DNA of 18,506 nt from Terfezia claveryi (Eukaryota > Ascomycota > Pezizomycetes > Pezizales > Pezizaceae), in contig WHUX01000577.1 of NCBI GenBank assembly GCA_015179025.1, positions 1-18,506 on the forward strand, written 5' to 3'. Within the stretch, counting starts at the first letter, position 1. Each line of letters begins with the position of its first letter. The position numbers and the translations under genes were made by a program. Below the pieces are notes generated by a model. The model saw nothing but the letters and a program-made list of their open reading frames with translations. It was not told where the DNA came from and made no database searches. This document shows positions 8,583 through 16,870 of this stretch, piece by piece.

Positions 8583-8656
8583 CACACGTAGGAGCGCTAC
8601 GTTTGTGATCAGGGGAAAGGCTAGGGTAAGACACACATAGAAATGCTACGTGTGTG
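8583..8656 (-). repeat. Duplicated hairpin unit in the C LTR
   Basis: Two related units 49 bp apart on the plus strand: CACACGTAGGAGCGCTACG (from 8583) and CACACATAGAAATGCTACG (from 8632), each followed by (T/G)TGTGTGA or similar. Each can fold as an inverted repeat (CACACGTAG with CTACGTGTG). The counterpart in the other LTR has CACATGTAG and CTATGTGTG, i.e. C-to-T changes in both arms. Confidence 0.6.
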
Positions 8657-8676
8657 ACCAAGGGAAGACTGAGACG

Positions 8677-8738
8677 GGGGCAAGGGCAAGAGGCAAGAGG
8701 CAGAGAGAGGCAGAGATAGGCAGAGGGCAAGGGACACG
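8677..8738. repeat. Purine-rich short repeat tract in the C LTR
   Basis: GGGCAAGGGCAAGAGGCAAG followed by repeats of GAGAGGCA on the plus strand, giving about 60 bases made mostly of A and G. The same tract occurs in the other LTR near 14402..14460, with one base change (GATAGG against GAGAGG). Confidence 0.6.
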
Positions 8739-8996
8739 AGATACGCGGAGGCAGTTGCCACGTGTGTCAAGGGAGGCAGCTGTACTACAGAGTTGTTTGT
8801 TCGAGACAAGGATGTGCACAAGGGAGGTGCACAAGCGCTGGGGAAGGAAGGTCCTGTATTGGGTATACAAGACATTAGATGGGGATCTAATGACAGTACG
8901 AGGGACAGGCTCTATATATACATAACCCGGCCAGGGCAATGGGGGAAATAAGCTTCCCTATCTCGGAAGCCAAGCAAGGTAACGATAATAATAACC

Positions 8997-9068
8997 CATC
9001 ACCTACGATCGCAGGTGATGATAAAGACAACAATGGCAATGACCCGTCACCTGCGATTGCAGGTGATG
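8997..9068. repeat. Pair of palindromes in the C 3' LTR
   Basis: Two copies of a palindrome with core CACCTGCGATCGCAGGTG flanked by CAT...ATG, at 8997..9020 and 9045..9068, 48 bp apart. The first has one mismatch (CACCTACG) and the second two. They lie in the first ~100 bases of U3 as transcribed. Confidence 0.8.
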
Positions 9069-9092
9069 ACAACTGAACACACGGTTGTTACA

Positions 9093-9105
9093 CTATCCCC
9101 CCTTT
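9093..9105 (-). other. Element C polypurine tract
   Basis: Minus strand AAAGGGGGGATAG abuts the TGTAAC start of the 3' LTR. This is the standard position of the plus-strand primer and fixes the orientation. Confidence 0.85.
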
Positions 9106-9254
9106 AGGCTAGAGCTCTAGCAACTAGGAGGCCTGGGCACGATAACCGGCAAAATCAACACAGAAAACAACAACAAGGGTAGAAACAAGAACCCCAACTC
9201 CAAACAACAACAAGAATGCAAAAGGTCTGACATTATTCAACTGGGCGAGGTTTC
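9106..9254 (-). other. Element C 3' untranslated region
   Basis: Between the end of the chromodomain reading and the polypurine tract. It contains AACAACAACAAG-like A-rich sequence on the plus strand. No gene or structured element is apparent. Confidence 0.5.
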
Positions 9255-9440
9255 CTCAGGTATCGTTGGTGGAACAGGGTGACCAAGTCCTATACATTTT
9301 CCAAGTCTTCCCCAGGTTGCCAGGTAGTCTCCTCGTCCCCTAACCACTTGACCTTGTATTGCAGATGACCGTACCTCTTCCTTGAGTCCAATACCTCTTC
9401 GACCTCCCACTCCTCTTCACCTTCGATCACCACAGGAGGG
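9255..9440 (-). pseudogene. Element C chromodomain, frameshifted from integrase and with one stop
   Basis: Translation gives EEEWEVEEVLDSRKRYGHLQ, then YKVKWLGDEETTWQPGEDLE, NV-stop-DLVTLFHQRYLRKPRP. The WEVE..LD.R....LQYKVKW.G.....TW pattern is a chromodomain with the aromatic residues Trp, Tyr/Trp and Trp in place. The TAG at 9290..9292 stands where related sequences have Gln (CAG to TAG). Its frame differs from both upstream pol pieces; the preceding shift lies in a C-rich run around 9435-9455, a likely slippage site. Confidence 0.85.
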
Positions 9441-10826
9441 GAGGGGGGTGTTTCTACTTTGGGAGGGGATCGTCAGCCGCTGGCTCAATTTCCGATAAGT
9501 GTACAACCGGGTGGCGTTTGATGTTCTTAGGGAACATTAATCGATAAGCATGAGTGCCCACAGCAGCCAACACCTCGAATGGACTCAGGAACTTGTGGTC
9601 GAGTTGCGAGATGGCCATTCCGTCCGGAAGTGCCGGCTGGAGAGCCATACCTTATATCCTGGCTGATACTTGGGGGCTGGCAACTGTGATCCATTGGCAT
9701 ATTCAGCTTGCCTGGCTTGTGCATATCCCAGCTCGGCTTTCAGGGTAGAGTGAAGTTCAGAAATCTGCGTAGTGAACTCCTTAGCTGGAGCATTCTCCCT
9801 GGCCTTGCGCAGAGGTGCCAGGGATTCTACGAACTGAGGGTGCCAGCCATAATTGGCCAGGAATGGGGAGGTCTTCAGGGTCTCAGAGAAGTGGTTGTTG
9901 GCGAAGAATTCGCAAGTGGCCAGCAATGAAACCCAGTTATTCTGCTGGTAATTGATGTACGCCCTCAGATATTGCTCCATGATGGCGTTCATACGTTCTG
10001 ACTGGCCATCAGTCTGAGGGTGGTATGCCGTAGACAGGTGTACTTTAATACCCAACAGCTCATAGAATGTTTTCCAGAAGTTGGCGACGAACTGAGGGCC
10101 ACGGTCTGAGACAATCGATGCTGGGAGGCCATAGTAATAGAAGACATTATCCAGGTAGAGGGATGCTAATTCGGGGTCCGAGCAGGTGTCTCGACAGGGT
10201 ATCACATGAATCATTTTCGTTAACCGATCCACTACCATTAAGATGGTGTTGAATCCCGATTCTTCCGGCAATCTGGTGACGAAGTCCATAGTCAGGTGTT
10301 GCCAGGGTTGTTCTGGGACTTCCAGAGGCTTCAGGGTACCATGCGGCGCATGGCGGGTGGGTTTGGCACACTTGCAGATATAGCAATTCCGTATGTACCG
10401 CTCTACCTCCTTCTGTTGGTCAATCCACGTATATTGCCTAGCTAGCAGCTCTAACGTTTTAGCTACTCCAGGATGACCCGCAGCCAGGGTATCATGGTGT
10501 TCCTTGATTAGCTGCATCCGCAGCTCTCCTTCAGGTATATAGAGCCGATCTAGGTGGTATAGGAGGCCATCCTGAGTGGTGCACTCGGCTAGGGAAATCT
10601 TGGTGTGACGGCGCTGTCCAGACTCCACTGCAGCGATTATATCCTTAACCAGGTCATCCTCTGCATATGCCCGTTGTAACTGCAGAAGGAGATCTGCTCC
10701 AGAGTTCGCTTCAGCTTTAGCATCAGCATTAGCAGCAGCATCAGCATCAGCATCAACATCAGCATCGGCATCAGCATCAGCATGGCTAGTGGCCGCCAGG
10801 TCGAGATTTTCAGGTTTCAGTACCAC
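9441..10826 (-). pseudogene. Element C integrase, near-intact catalytic core
   Basis: The open piece 9585..10826 is 413 codons. Its N-terminus has an Asp-Ala repeat (see 10709). HHCC: EHHDTLAAGHPG (H110/111, H118) and C148/C151 (CYIC). Catalytic D181 (MDFVTRLP), D241 (VSDRGPQF) and E277 (DGQSERMN), with 35 residues between the last two. C-terminal motifs are YQPGYKVWLSSRHFRTEWP, then a frameshift near 9600 into 9454..9648 (LDHKFLSPFEVLAAVG, HPVVHLSEIEPA), the GPY-type region preceding the chromodomain. The same frame as PR-RT applies upstream. Integrase inserts the cDNA into the genome. Confidence 0.92.
10709..10784 (-). repeat. GCATCA microsatellite coding an Asp-Ala repeat in C pol
   Basis: Imperfect repeats of GCATCA on the plus strand encode alternating Asp and Ala (SHADADADADVDADADAAAN) between RNase H and the HHCC domain of integrase. 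The repeat keeps the reading frame because the unit is six bases. Confidence 0.85.
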
Positions 10827-11603
10827 CTGATTTTGGTACTTCAGCCTTTCATCCCCCTCTTTAGGGAGATCTCCTTATCTCCTGGTCAGTGCATCTGACT
10901 TACCCCCAGCTTTTCCAGGCCGATACTTAATCTTGAAGTTGAATTGAGATAAGAACTCCGACCACCTAGCCTGCCGTCGGTTCAGCAGCTTAGTGGTGGT
11001 GAAGTACTCAAGATTCTTAAGATTGGATAGCACCTCGATGATCCCCTTGGCTGACTCCAGATGTGGCCTCCACTCCTCGAATCCTCACACAATAGCTATT
11101 AACTCTTTATCATAGATTTCATAATTACACTCAGTCGGAGAGTGCTTTTTTGAGAAGTATGCCACTGGGTGGAGGATCCCATTGACATACTGAGACAAGA
11201 TTCCCGTAGAGACATAGTCAGAGGTGTCAGTCTCCATGATACATTCGCTGTCTGGATCGAAATGAGCCAGGATCGGTGCTGAGCAGAAAGCTTCCTTGAG
11301 GTTCTGGAAGGCAGATTGGGCTTCTGGATTCCAGTCGAAGTGCCGGTCTTTCTTGGTCAGGGCGGTGAGGAGGGCTACGACCTTTGAATATCCCAGAATA
11401 AAAGGCCAGTAAAAGTTGGCGAACCTTAGGAATGCCTAGACATCCTTGAGGTTCGCTAGGATTTGCCATTCCTGGACAGCAGTAACCTTGGCAGGGTCCA
11501 TCCTGATGCCATTCATGGTGATGATTAACCTCAGATACTTGACCTCTTGCATATGAAACTCGTATTTCTCGGGCTTGAGGTACAATCCGGCTTGCTCCAG
11601 CTT
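10827..11603 (-). pseudogene. Element C RT connection and RNase H, four stops
   Basis: Continues in the pol frame after TAG at 11604: [40 protein letters not shown], then RNase [57 protein letters not shown] and [17 protein letters not shown]. Stops are at 11436, 11085 (TGA) and 10875. The first Asp and the Glu of the RNase H site are present; the third (usually TDHKNLEYF) reads SNLKNLEYF, so that Asp is lost. The domain order and lengths are otherwise normal. Confidence 0.88.
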
Positions 11604-13100
11604 CTACAACACTTGATGAACATGGATTTTGTACTCTGCCAGGGTATCCGAATAGATCAGGATCTTGCCAAGGTAGGCTATGCAGAACACATCCAGAAAG
11701 TCTCGCAGGGTGTCATTAATAAAGTGCTGGAAAGAGGCCGAGACGTTAGTCAACCCAAAAGGTATAACATTATACTCAAAGTGGCCATAACGTGTTGGGA
11801 AGGCAGTTTTCCACTCCTCCCCCTTGGCGATCCGTACTAGGTTGTATGCCCCTCTCAAGTCCAGTTTGGTGAACCACTTGGCCTTGGAGAGCCTGGCTAA
11901 TGTCTCTTGGATTAGGGGTAGGGGGTACCTGTTTTTGACCGTTATCTCGTTCAGGCCACGATAATCAACACACAACCGAAGGAAGCCATCCGATTTCTTC
12001 ATGAACAGTACCGGGGCACTCGCTGGTGAGGAGCTGTGGCGAATGAAGCTCTTGTTGAGGTTTTCTTCCAAGTACTTCTTCAGGGCTTCCAGCTCAACCC
12101 GGGACATTCCATAGAGAGGCCCATAGGGGGGAGTTTTACCTTCTACCAGCGGGATAGTGTGGTCGTATGGTCGGTATGGTACGAGTTTCTCTATGGCCTT
12201 TTCTGAGAACAGATCAATGAACTCGTGATATTCATCCGGGACCATAGCCTTCCACTCCTCCTTAGGCCGCATCTTGTTGATATCCAGGTTAACCTCATGT
12301 ATAGATAGGGCATGAGTCTTCAGCTTGTGTCTCCTGGTGAGGTAAGCGAAAGCCCCTGCCCCGATGAAGCTAATATTCAGAGGTTTTTGGGGAACCGGGG
12401 GCACAGAGGGGACAGGGGGAACCGGGGGTACAGGGGAAACTGGGGGTGTAGGGGAAAAAACGGGGGAAACAAGGGGACTAGGGGGTTTAGTGGCATTAAT
12501 GTGTACGGACTGGTGTGCTACCTGGGTCGGGTGGGTTATCAGGGGTGGCAAGGCATACAACCCAGTGACGGTGGCCTTTGGGTTCCCACAGTGCTTTTTG
12601 CAATATTGGCTGTTGAACTGCAAGGTATAGGAGCCGAAGCTGACCGATACATCGTGCATTCTAAGCCAGGGGATTCTAAGAACAATCGGGTATTTGAGCT
12701 TTGTCACGAACATTGGGAGGTTTGCCTTGGAGTGATCCCCGACCAGGGCAGGCACGCAAGCAATATTGGTGATATCCTCGGAGGAGATGGGTCGACCATC
12801 GATGACATCCAGAATGTGGGGGGTTTTGAGCTTGGACGTGGATATAGTGAATTTACTGATAAAGGCCTGGTCAACGAATGCAATTCCTGAGGCTCCGCAA
12901 TCTATAAGGGCTGATGTGGTGATTGTTCTGTCATTGATATTGAGAGAGATAGATACAACAAAATGCTCGCTGAACAAGTGAGATTCGTTAACAATAGAAG
13001 AAGCGGAATACACAGAAAATGCAGACAAAGACAGAGATAAATGGCCTGGGGCAGGTCCCTTGCTAGTGTCAGTAACTAGGCAAGGGACAGGGCTTTTCCC
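11604..13100 (-). pseudogene. Element C pol: protease, Pro-rich hinge and reverse transcriptase (YLGK)
   Basis: Open in the -1 frame relative to gag from before 13088 to the stop at 11604. Protease: SALIDCGASGIAFVDQAF (D-C-G where D-S-G is usual) and IVLRIPWLRMHDV. A hinge of PPVSPVPPVPPVPSVPPVP repeats follows (about 12370-12480). RT: KLVPYRPYDHTIPL, PASAPVLFMKKSDGFLRLCV, DYRGLNEITVKNRYPLPLI, LDLRGAYNLVRI, FEYNVIPFGL and FCIAYLGKILIYSD. The catalytic YLDD is YLGK (11664..11675), both Asp lost, so it should be inactive. The 474-codon open piece whose nominal start is TTG at 13028 has no need of its own start if frameshifting is used. Confidence 0.92.
13055..13100 (-). promoter_or_regulatory. 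Putative -1 programmed ribosomal frameshift signal at the C gag/pol junction
   Basis: In the gag frame the minus strand reads gtG GGA AAA gcc: the heptamer G GGA AAA (13094..13100) fits X XXY YYZ. Five bases later a hairpin begins: 5' arm GTCCCTTGCCTAGT (13075..13088), loop TACTGAC, 3' arm ACTAGCAAGGGAC (13055..13067). This makes 13 pairs with one bulged C. The gag stop TAG (13076..13078) is within the 5' arm. Pol is open in exactly the -1 frame from here. Heptamer, 5-nt spacing, stem and frame all match the classical retroviral arrangement. Confidence 0.75.
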
Positions 13101-14110
13101 ACCTTGTCAACCTCCTCGATCCGGGCTTCCGAGATGGCATGAGCGGCCAGGGAGCGATTTTTTCGGAGGGGACATGCCGCAATAAAGTGGTCCCCTTTTC
13201 CACACGCAATGCACAACCCGTTCATTCGGCAGGGATCTCTCTCCTCCTGGGTTAACCGTGGCCTACCTGCTGACAGGTCCATGGGGGCAGCCCCACCCGC
13301 TACCAAGGAGGGGTGCGCAGGCTTGTTGACTGGTGTGGGTTGTTGTTGTTGTTGGGTGCATGCTGTCGGGAATGGGGTATGGGGAGTCGAGGTCGGGAGT
13401 GTCTTTTGGTGGGCTCTGAGTGCCGCTGTCTATTGTTCCACCCAGCTAGCTTGTTCAATAAGTTCCTCCAGGGTCTTGGTTGGTGGGCAGTAAACCAGAG
13501 CCTTTTTCAGCTCGAAGGTAAGCCCGTCTTTGAACTGATCGAGCTTGGCTTCGTCATTCCAATTGAGCTCTGCTGCTAGCCTAGAGAACTCAGCGATATA
13601 GGCTGACAGTTCATTGTGTTTTTGCTTGAGCTCTCGCAGGGCCCTGCTGGTGGATCCTTTAGGGTCAGGGTCCCCGAAGGCTCGGTCCAGGATTGCCATT
13701 AGTGCCGGGATATCTACCAGATCAATTCCCATTACCTTGACGAAGGGCTGTACCTGGTCTGTAGCTTTACCCTCTAGTAGGCCATAGACGTATGAGAGCT
13801 GGTGGTGAACCGTGGGGAACTTCACCGAGTCCCCAGAGAGTTTTATTTGCACAGAGTTTTTCCATGCTCGTAACCAGCCCCGGTCCCCGTTAAACTTGGG
13901 CGGGATTGTTAGGTCTTGTGTTTTCTGGTTCTTTAGACCATCGCCCAGGTCTAAAGTGTGAGTCAATCTCCGGATTGTTATCGTGTCCCCTACTGCATCT
14001 TCTTGGAGGAGGGTTATTTCGTCTTCGGCTTCTCGGATGCACCTTTCGGCTTTCTGGAGGTCCGCTCCTTATTGTTCACCGATGGTATAGGTGTCCGTGA
14101 AGATCTCGAT
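13076..14110 (-). pseudogene. Element C gag (capsid and CCHC zinc knuckle), two internal stops
   Basis: One frame from about 14110 to 13076. The N-terminal part is coiled-coil-like (LQKAERCIREAEDEITLLQE) after a TAA near 14070. The capsid region 13430..13966 has PPKFNGDRGWLRAWKNSVQI, FPTVHHQLSYVYGLLEGKA and KQKHNELSAYIAEFSRLAAE, matching fungal Ty3/gypsy gag. Then TAG at 13430, where CAG/CAA is likely, and the same frame continues to a complete zinc knuckle CIACGKGDHFIAAC (13172..13213). It ends KVGKALSLA-TAG at 13076. I do not see a convincing ATG; the start may be mutated. The product would assemble the particle and bind the RNA. Confidence 0.9.
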
Positions 14111-14243
14111 CACAGTTCATCGGTATGTTGATAGTTTTGCTGGGTCTGATGGGATCGGAGTTGCCCTCCAGGCTGCGAATCTATCGGTGGGTAGTGTAAT
14201 ATTCACGGATATCGTACCGGTTGGTCTGAAAGATCCAACGTAG
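14111..14243 (-). other. Element C leader with candidate primer-binding site
   Basis: The minus strand just inside the 5' LTR reads CTACGTTGGATCTTTCAG. A TGG six bases in (14236..14238) could begin a tRNA primer-binding site (TGGATCTTTCAGACC), but I cannot assign a tRNA. Self-priming, as known for Tf1-type elements, is an alternative. The rest up to gag is untranslated leader. Confidence 0.35.
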
Positions 14244-14817
14244 TGTAACGAGGGCTCTGGGGACAAGGCGACCAAGGGGTATGCTAGGGAAGTGGCAAGG
14301 GGCAATTGCACATGTAGGAGCGCTATGTGTGTGATCGGGGGAAAGGCTAGGGTAAGACACATGTAGGAATGCTATGTGTGTGACCAGGGGAAGACTGAAA
14401 TAGGGGCAAGGGCAAGAGGCAAGAGGCAGAGAGAGGCAGAGAGAGGCAGAGGGCAAGGGACCAAGACACTCGGAGGCAGTTGCCGTATGTGTCAAGGGAG
14501 GCAGCTGTACTGTAGAGTTGTTTGTTCGAGACAAGGATATGCACAAGGGAGGTGCACAAGTGCTGGGGGAAGCAAAATCCTGTATTGGGTATACAAGACG
14601 TTGGATGGGGATCCAACAACAGTACGAGGGACAGGCTCTATATATACATAACCCGGCCAGGGCAATGGGGGAAATAAGCTTCCCTATCTCGGAAGCCAAG
14701 CAAGGTAATGATAACAATAACCCATCACCTGCGATCGCAGGTATAACAAAGACAACAATGGCAATGACCCATTACCTGCAATCGCAGGTGATGACAACTG
14801 AACACATGGTTGTTACA
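14244..14817 (-). repeat. Element C 5' LTR (574 bp)
   Basis: Same ends (TGTAACGAGGG, GTTACA) and internal structure as 8517..9092, including the hairpin units, purine tract, TATATATA near 14640 and both palindromes (14723..14742, shortened by a small deletion, and 14770..14793). It carries mostly T or A where the other copy has C or G at CpG sites, though not exclusively. Confidence 0.95.
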
Positions 14818-14822
14818 TTGAG
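14818..14822. repeat. Target site duplication TTGAG, right copy
   Basis: Exact copy of 8512..8516 next to the other end of element C. Confidence 0.93.
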
Positions 14823-15530
14823 GCTTATTTGCAGATAAGATATGCGCAATACAAGTCGTAAGGAATTCCTTCTCCTTCTTAAGAACTGAGGCTGTCAGGT
14901 CAAAGTTCAAACTGCCATGTCCGTGGTGGTTGCAGATTGCACATGTTTCAATGGAGAACATGCAGTTGTTCATGGCGTGGGAGCTGCCATGAACTGGACA
15001 GTAAAAATCGCGGCAAAAGGACTAGTGCATCCTTTTGTATTGTTGCCAATTACTATGAGCCAGGTCGATAGCAATTTCTTTCGCTTCTTCAGGAGTGAAG
15101 GTATTTTGTTGTGCGTTTTCAGAAGATGGAGGCCTATATCTTAGTCCAAGAACCATTAAGGGTTTGTTCTTGTTTATAATGGGTACACGATCATTCCCAC
15201 TGAAAACTTCTTCTGGTATAGTAGACAGAGTCTCGTCGTCTGAGAACTCTTCTTCCTTCATTATGTCATATTCGCTTTCTTCGTCTGGGATGCCCTCGAA
15301 GTATGGACAAAAGATATAGTGTCCAAGTTCTTCGGCTCTTCCACGACATTTGTTGAAGTCACAGTCGACATGCTTGAAATTAATAGCTCCACGAGAAACC
15401 ATATTGTTCTGAGTAGAGATTTCTGGTAAGTGGAAAGTTCTTAAAGCGTTGGTAGAGATGTTGCGGTTGTAGGTATGGTTAGGAGGATCGATACTGTTGG
15501 AGATATAATCGTCCTCAGTGGTGGGAGTGT
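14823..15530 (-). pseudogene. Element B RNase H-integrase linker, upstream half, zinc-finger-like
   Basis: Continues the pol frame after RNase H (VDALSRKHKYLDTP). It is acidic (DEESEYDIMKEEEFSDDETL) with a Cys/His group CDFNKCRGRAEELGHYIFC near 15310-15365. After a TAG at 15022 come FYCPVHGSSHAMNNC (C-x2-H-x3-H-x4-C) and CAICNHHGHGSLNF (C-x2-C-x4-H, last Cys replaced by Phe). The segment runs without a frameshift into the target duplication, and the frame resumes at 8516 on the other side of element C. Together both halves are about 470 codons. Function unknown; nucleic-acid binding is the natural guess. Confidence 0.65.
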
Positions 15531-15990
15531 CCAAGTATTTATGCTTCCTTGATAGAGCATCTACTATCAAATTTTCCTTTCCTGCGGTGTGCTATATATC
15601 TGTATCAAATTCTATTAGGTAATCTTGCCATCGCCTCAATTTCTGGCTTGCAGGCGTTTGAGTATGGAAGGTTACTAATGGTTTGTGGTCTGTAAGCATA
15701 GTGAACTTGTGACCTCTTAATTGTACATCAAAAAATTTTAATGAGTCAATAATTGCTAATAATTCCTTTTAAAAGGTAGGATAATTGAGTTGTGCTGGAT
15801 TAAATTTTCTAGAGTGGAAGCATGATGGTCTGATGTACGTCAACGGTCCTTGACCTATCCAAGATCCTAGTCCTACATCACTAGTATCACAGACTAAATA
15901 TTTGGGTTTGGTAGATTCATTATTCCAGGGTTTTAAAACATGTGGGGAATTCACGAGTTCCTTGAGTTTTTCAAATGCTGTGTTATGAGT
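15531..15990 (-). pseudogene. Element B RNase H domain, two stops
   Basis: YLVCDTSDVGLGSWIGQG, CFHSRKFNPAQLNYPTF-stop-KELLAIIDSL, LRGHKFTMLTDHKPLVTFH, RRWQDYLIEFDTDI-stop-HTAG and KENLIVDALSRKH. All three acidic catalytic positions (CDTSD, KELL, TDHK) are kept. The stops are near 15769 and 15591. Same frame as RT. Confidence 0.88.
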
Positions 15991-16870
15991 ATCTGTCCAT
16001 TCTCATTTCTTTGTTTCTCCTTGCAGTTCTGACAGGGTGCTTGCATACGATGCCAAGTCAGGAATAAATCTGCTGAGATAATTAATGATTCCAAGGAATC
16101 CTCTAAGATCCTTTTTTCTTATATGAATTGGAAATGTTAATATAGTAGTTCTCTTCTTCGGGTCTACATATAATCAATCTGATGTCAAAACGTGTCCTAA
16201 GATTTCCAATCTTGGAGTAAAGAACTGGCATTTGCTTTCTTTGAGATAGAATTTCTCATCCTGTAGACGTTGAAGTACTTTCTTCAATAATTCTACATGT
16301 TCTTCATACATTTTGTAGAATATAATAATATCATCAATATAGATAATTAAATTCTTATAGACCATGTCCTTGAAAATTTCATGCATAACGCGAACCATGG
16401 TAGCAGGTGCGTTATGATCCCCTTGTTGCATAACTCTATTTCTGAAATATCCCATGTGACCTAATAAGGTAGAGTGTTGCTCAGATTCTTTATTATTTCT
16501 AATATTAAAAAATCCGTCGGCTAAGTCGAGCTTAGTCCAAATGGGATTCTCTGCTACTAGTTCATTTGCTTCATTAATATCTGGCAATAGGGTGTGGTCC
16601 GGTTTGACGGCTAAATTGTGGTCTCGACAGTCATTGACATGTCTGGCTTCTTCCGGTTTATCTCATTTAGGGATAGTGAACATGACTACAGCATTTGTGT
16701 CATTTTTTACTCTATATATGCGACCTGATGCTTCTTCTTCAACTAATTTGTTATGGATTTGTTGTCTAAATCGGTGTCCTAAGGGTTGCTATTTTGGTAT
16801 CCAAGTAGCTCCTGCTTTTGGTTTAATAGAGTGATTAATTTTTCTTAGAGGGGGTAATTCCCATAGAATT
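15991..16870 (-). pseudogene. Element B reverse transcriptase, active site YIDD intact, several stops
   Basis: In-frame blocks from the N-terminus: KPKAGATWIPK-stop, VMFTIPK-stop-DKPEEARHVNDCRDHN, then the open piece 16174..16587 with WTKLDLADGFFNIRN, FRNRVMQQGDHNAPATMVRV, IIYIDDIIIFY (16330..16341) and FTPRLEILGHVLTSD. A stop at 16174 precedes LYVDPKK, FLGIINYLSRFIPDLASYAS and TKK-stop-EWTDT. It is the only one of the three RTs in the window that keeps both catalytic Asp residues. Frame-continuous with protease and RNase H. Confidence 0.9.

Larger units (their letters stand above)
8517..9092 (-). repeat. Element C 3' LTR (576 bp)
   Basis: TGTAACGAGGG...GGTTGTTACA, matching 14244..14817 over its full length. 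The polypurine tract lies directly inside it at 9093, which marks it as the 3' LTR for minus-strand transcription. A TATATATA stretch near 8914 would be the core promoter on the minus strand. By hand alignment the two LTRs differ at about 40 positions plus a few small gaps, nearly all transitions. Confidence 0.95.
8517..14817 (-). mobile_element. Element C: complete chromodomain Ty3/gypsy retrotransposon, 6.3 kb
   Basis: Bounded by two LTRs of 576 and 574 bp with TGTAAC/GTTACA ends and a perfect TTGAG duplication, inserted in the pol linker of element B. The internal region encodes gag with a CCHC knuckle, and pol with protease, RT, RNase H, integrase and chromodomain, in -1 frame relative to gag. 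Its sequence is clearly more GC-rich than A or B. Defects: stops in gag (about 14070, 13430), in pol (11604, 11436, 11085, 10875) and in the chromodomain (9290), two frameshifts near 9600 and 9445, and RT active site YLGK. It is the most recent of the three nested insertions. Confidence 0.95.

Noticed and set aside
8650..8925. Plus-strand frame in the C LTR, also present at 14376..14651
   Set aside because: Duplicated only because LTRs are duplicated; composition is low-complexity (GKRQREAE) and there is no sign of coding constraint.
11227..11469. 80-codon minus-strand frame with Pro/Ser/Arg
   Set aside because: Shadow frame; the pol frame through the same bases reads clear RT-connection and RNase H motifs.
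12312..12890. 192-codon plus-strand reading frame, Gly/Arg/Asn-rich
   Set aside because: It is the antisense of the C protease and its Pro-Val hinge; the glycine repeats are the reverse of the Pro codons, and the minus strand has clear protease and RT homology.
14181..14717. 178-codon minus-strand reading frame in the C LTR, Ser/Leu/Pro-rich with repeats
   Set aside because: It lies in the LTR and comes from low-complexity purine-rich repeats; the matching frame in the other LTR (8621..8939) is broken. Not a gene by any motif.
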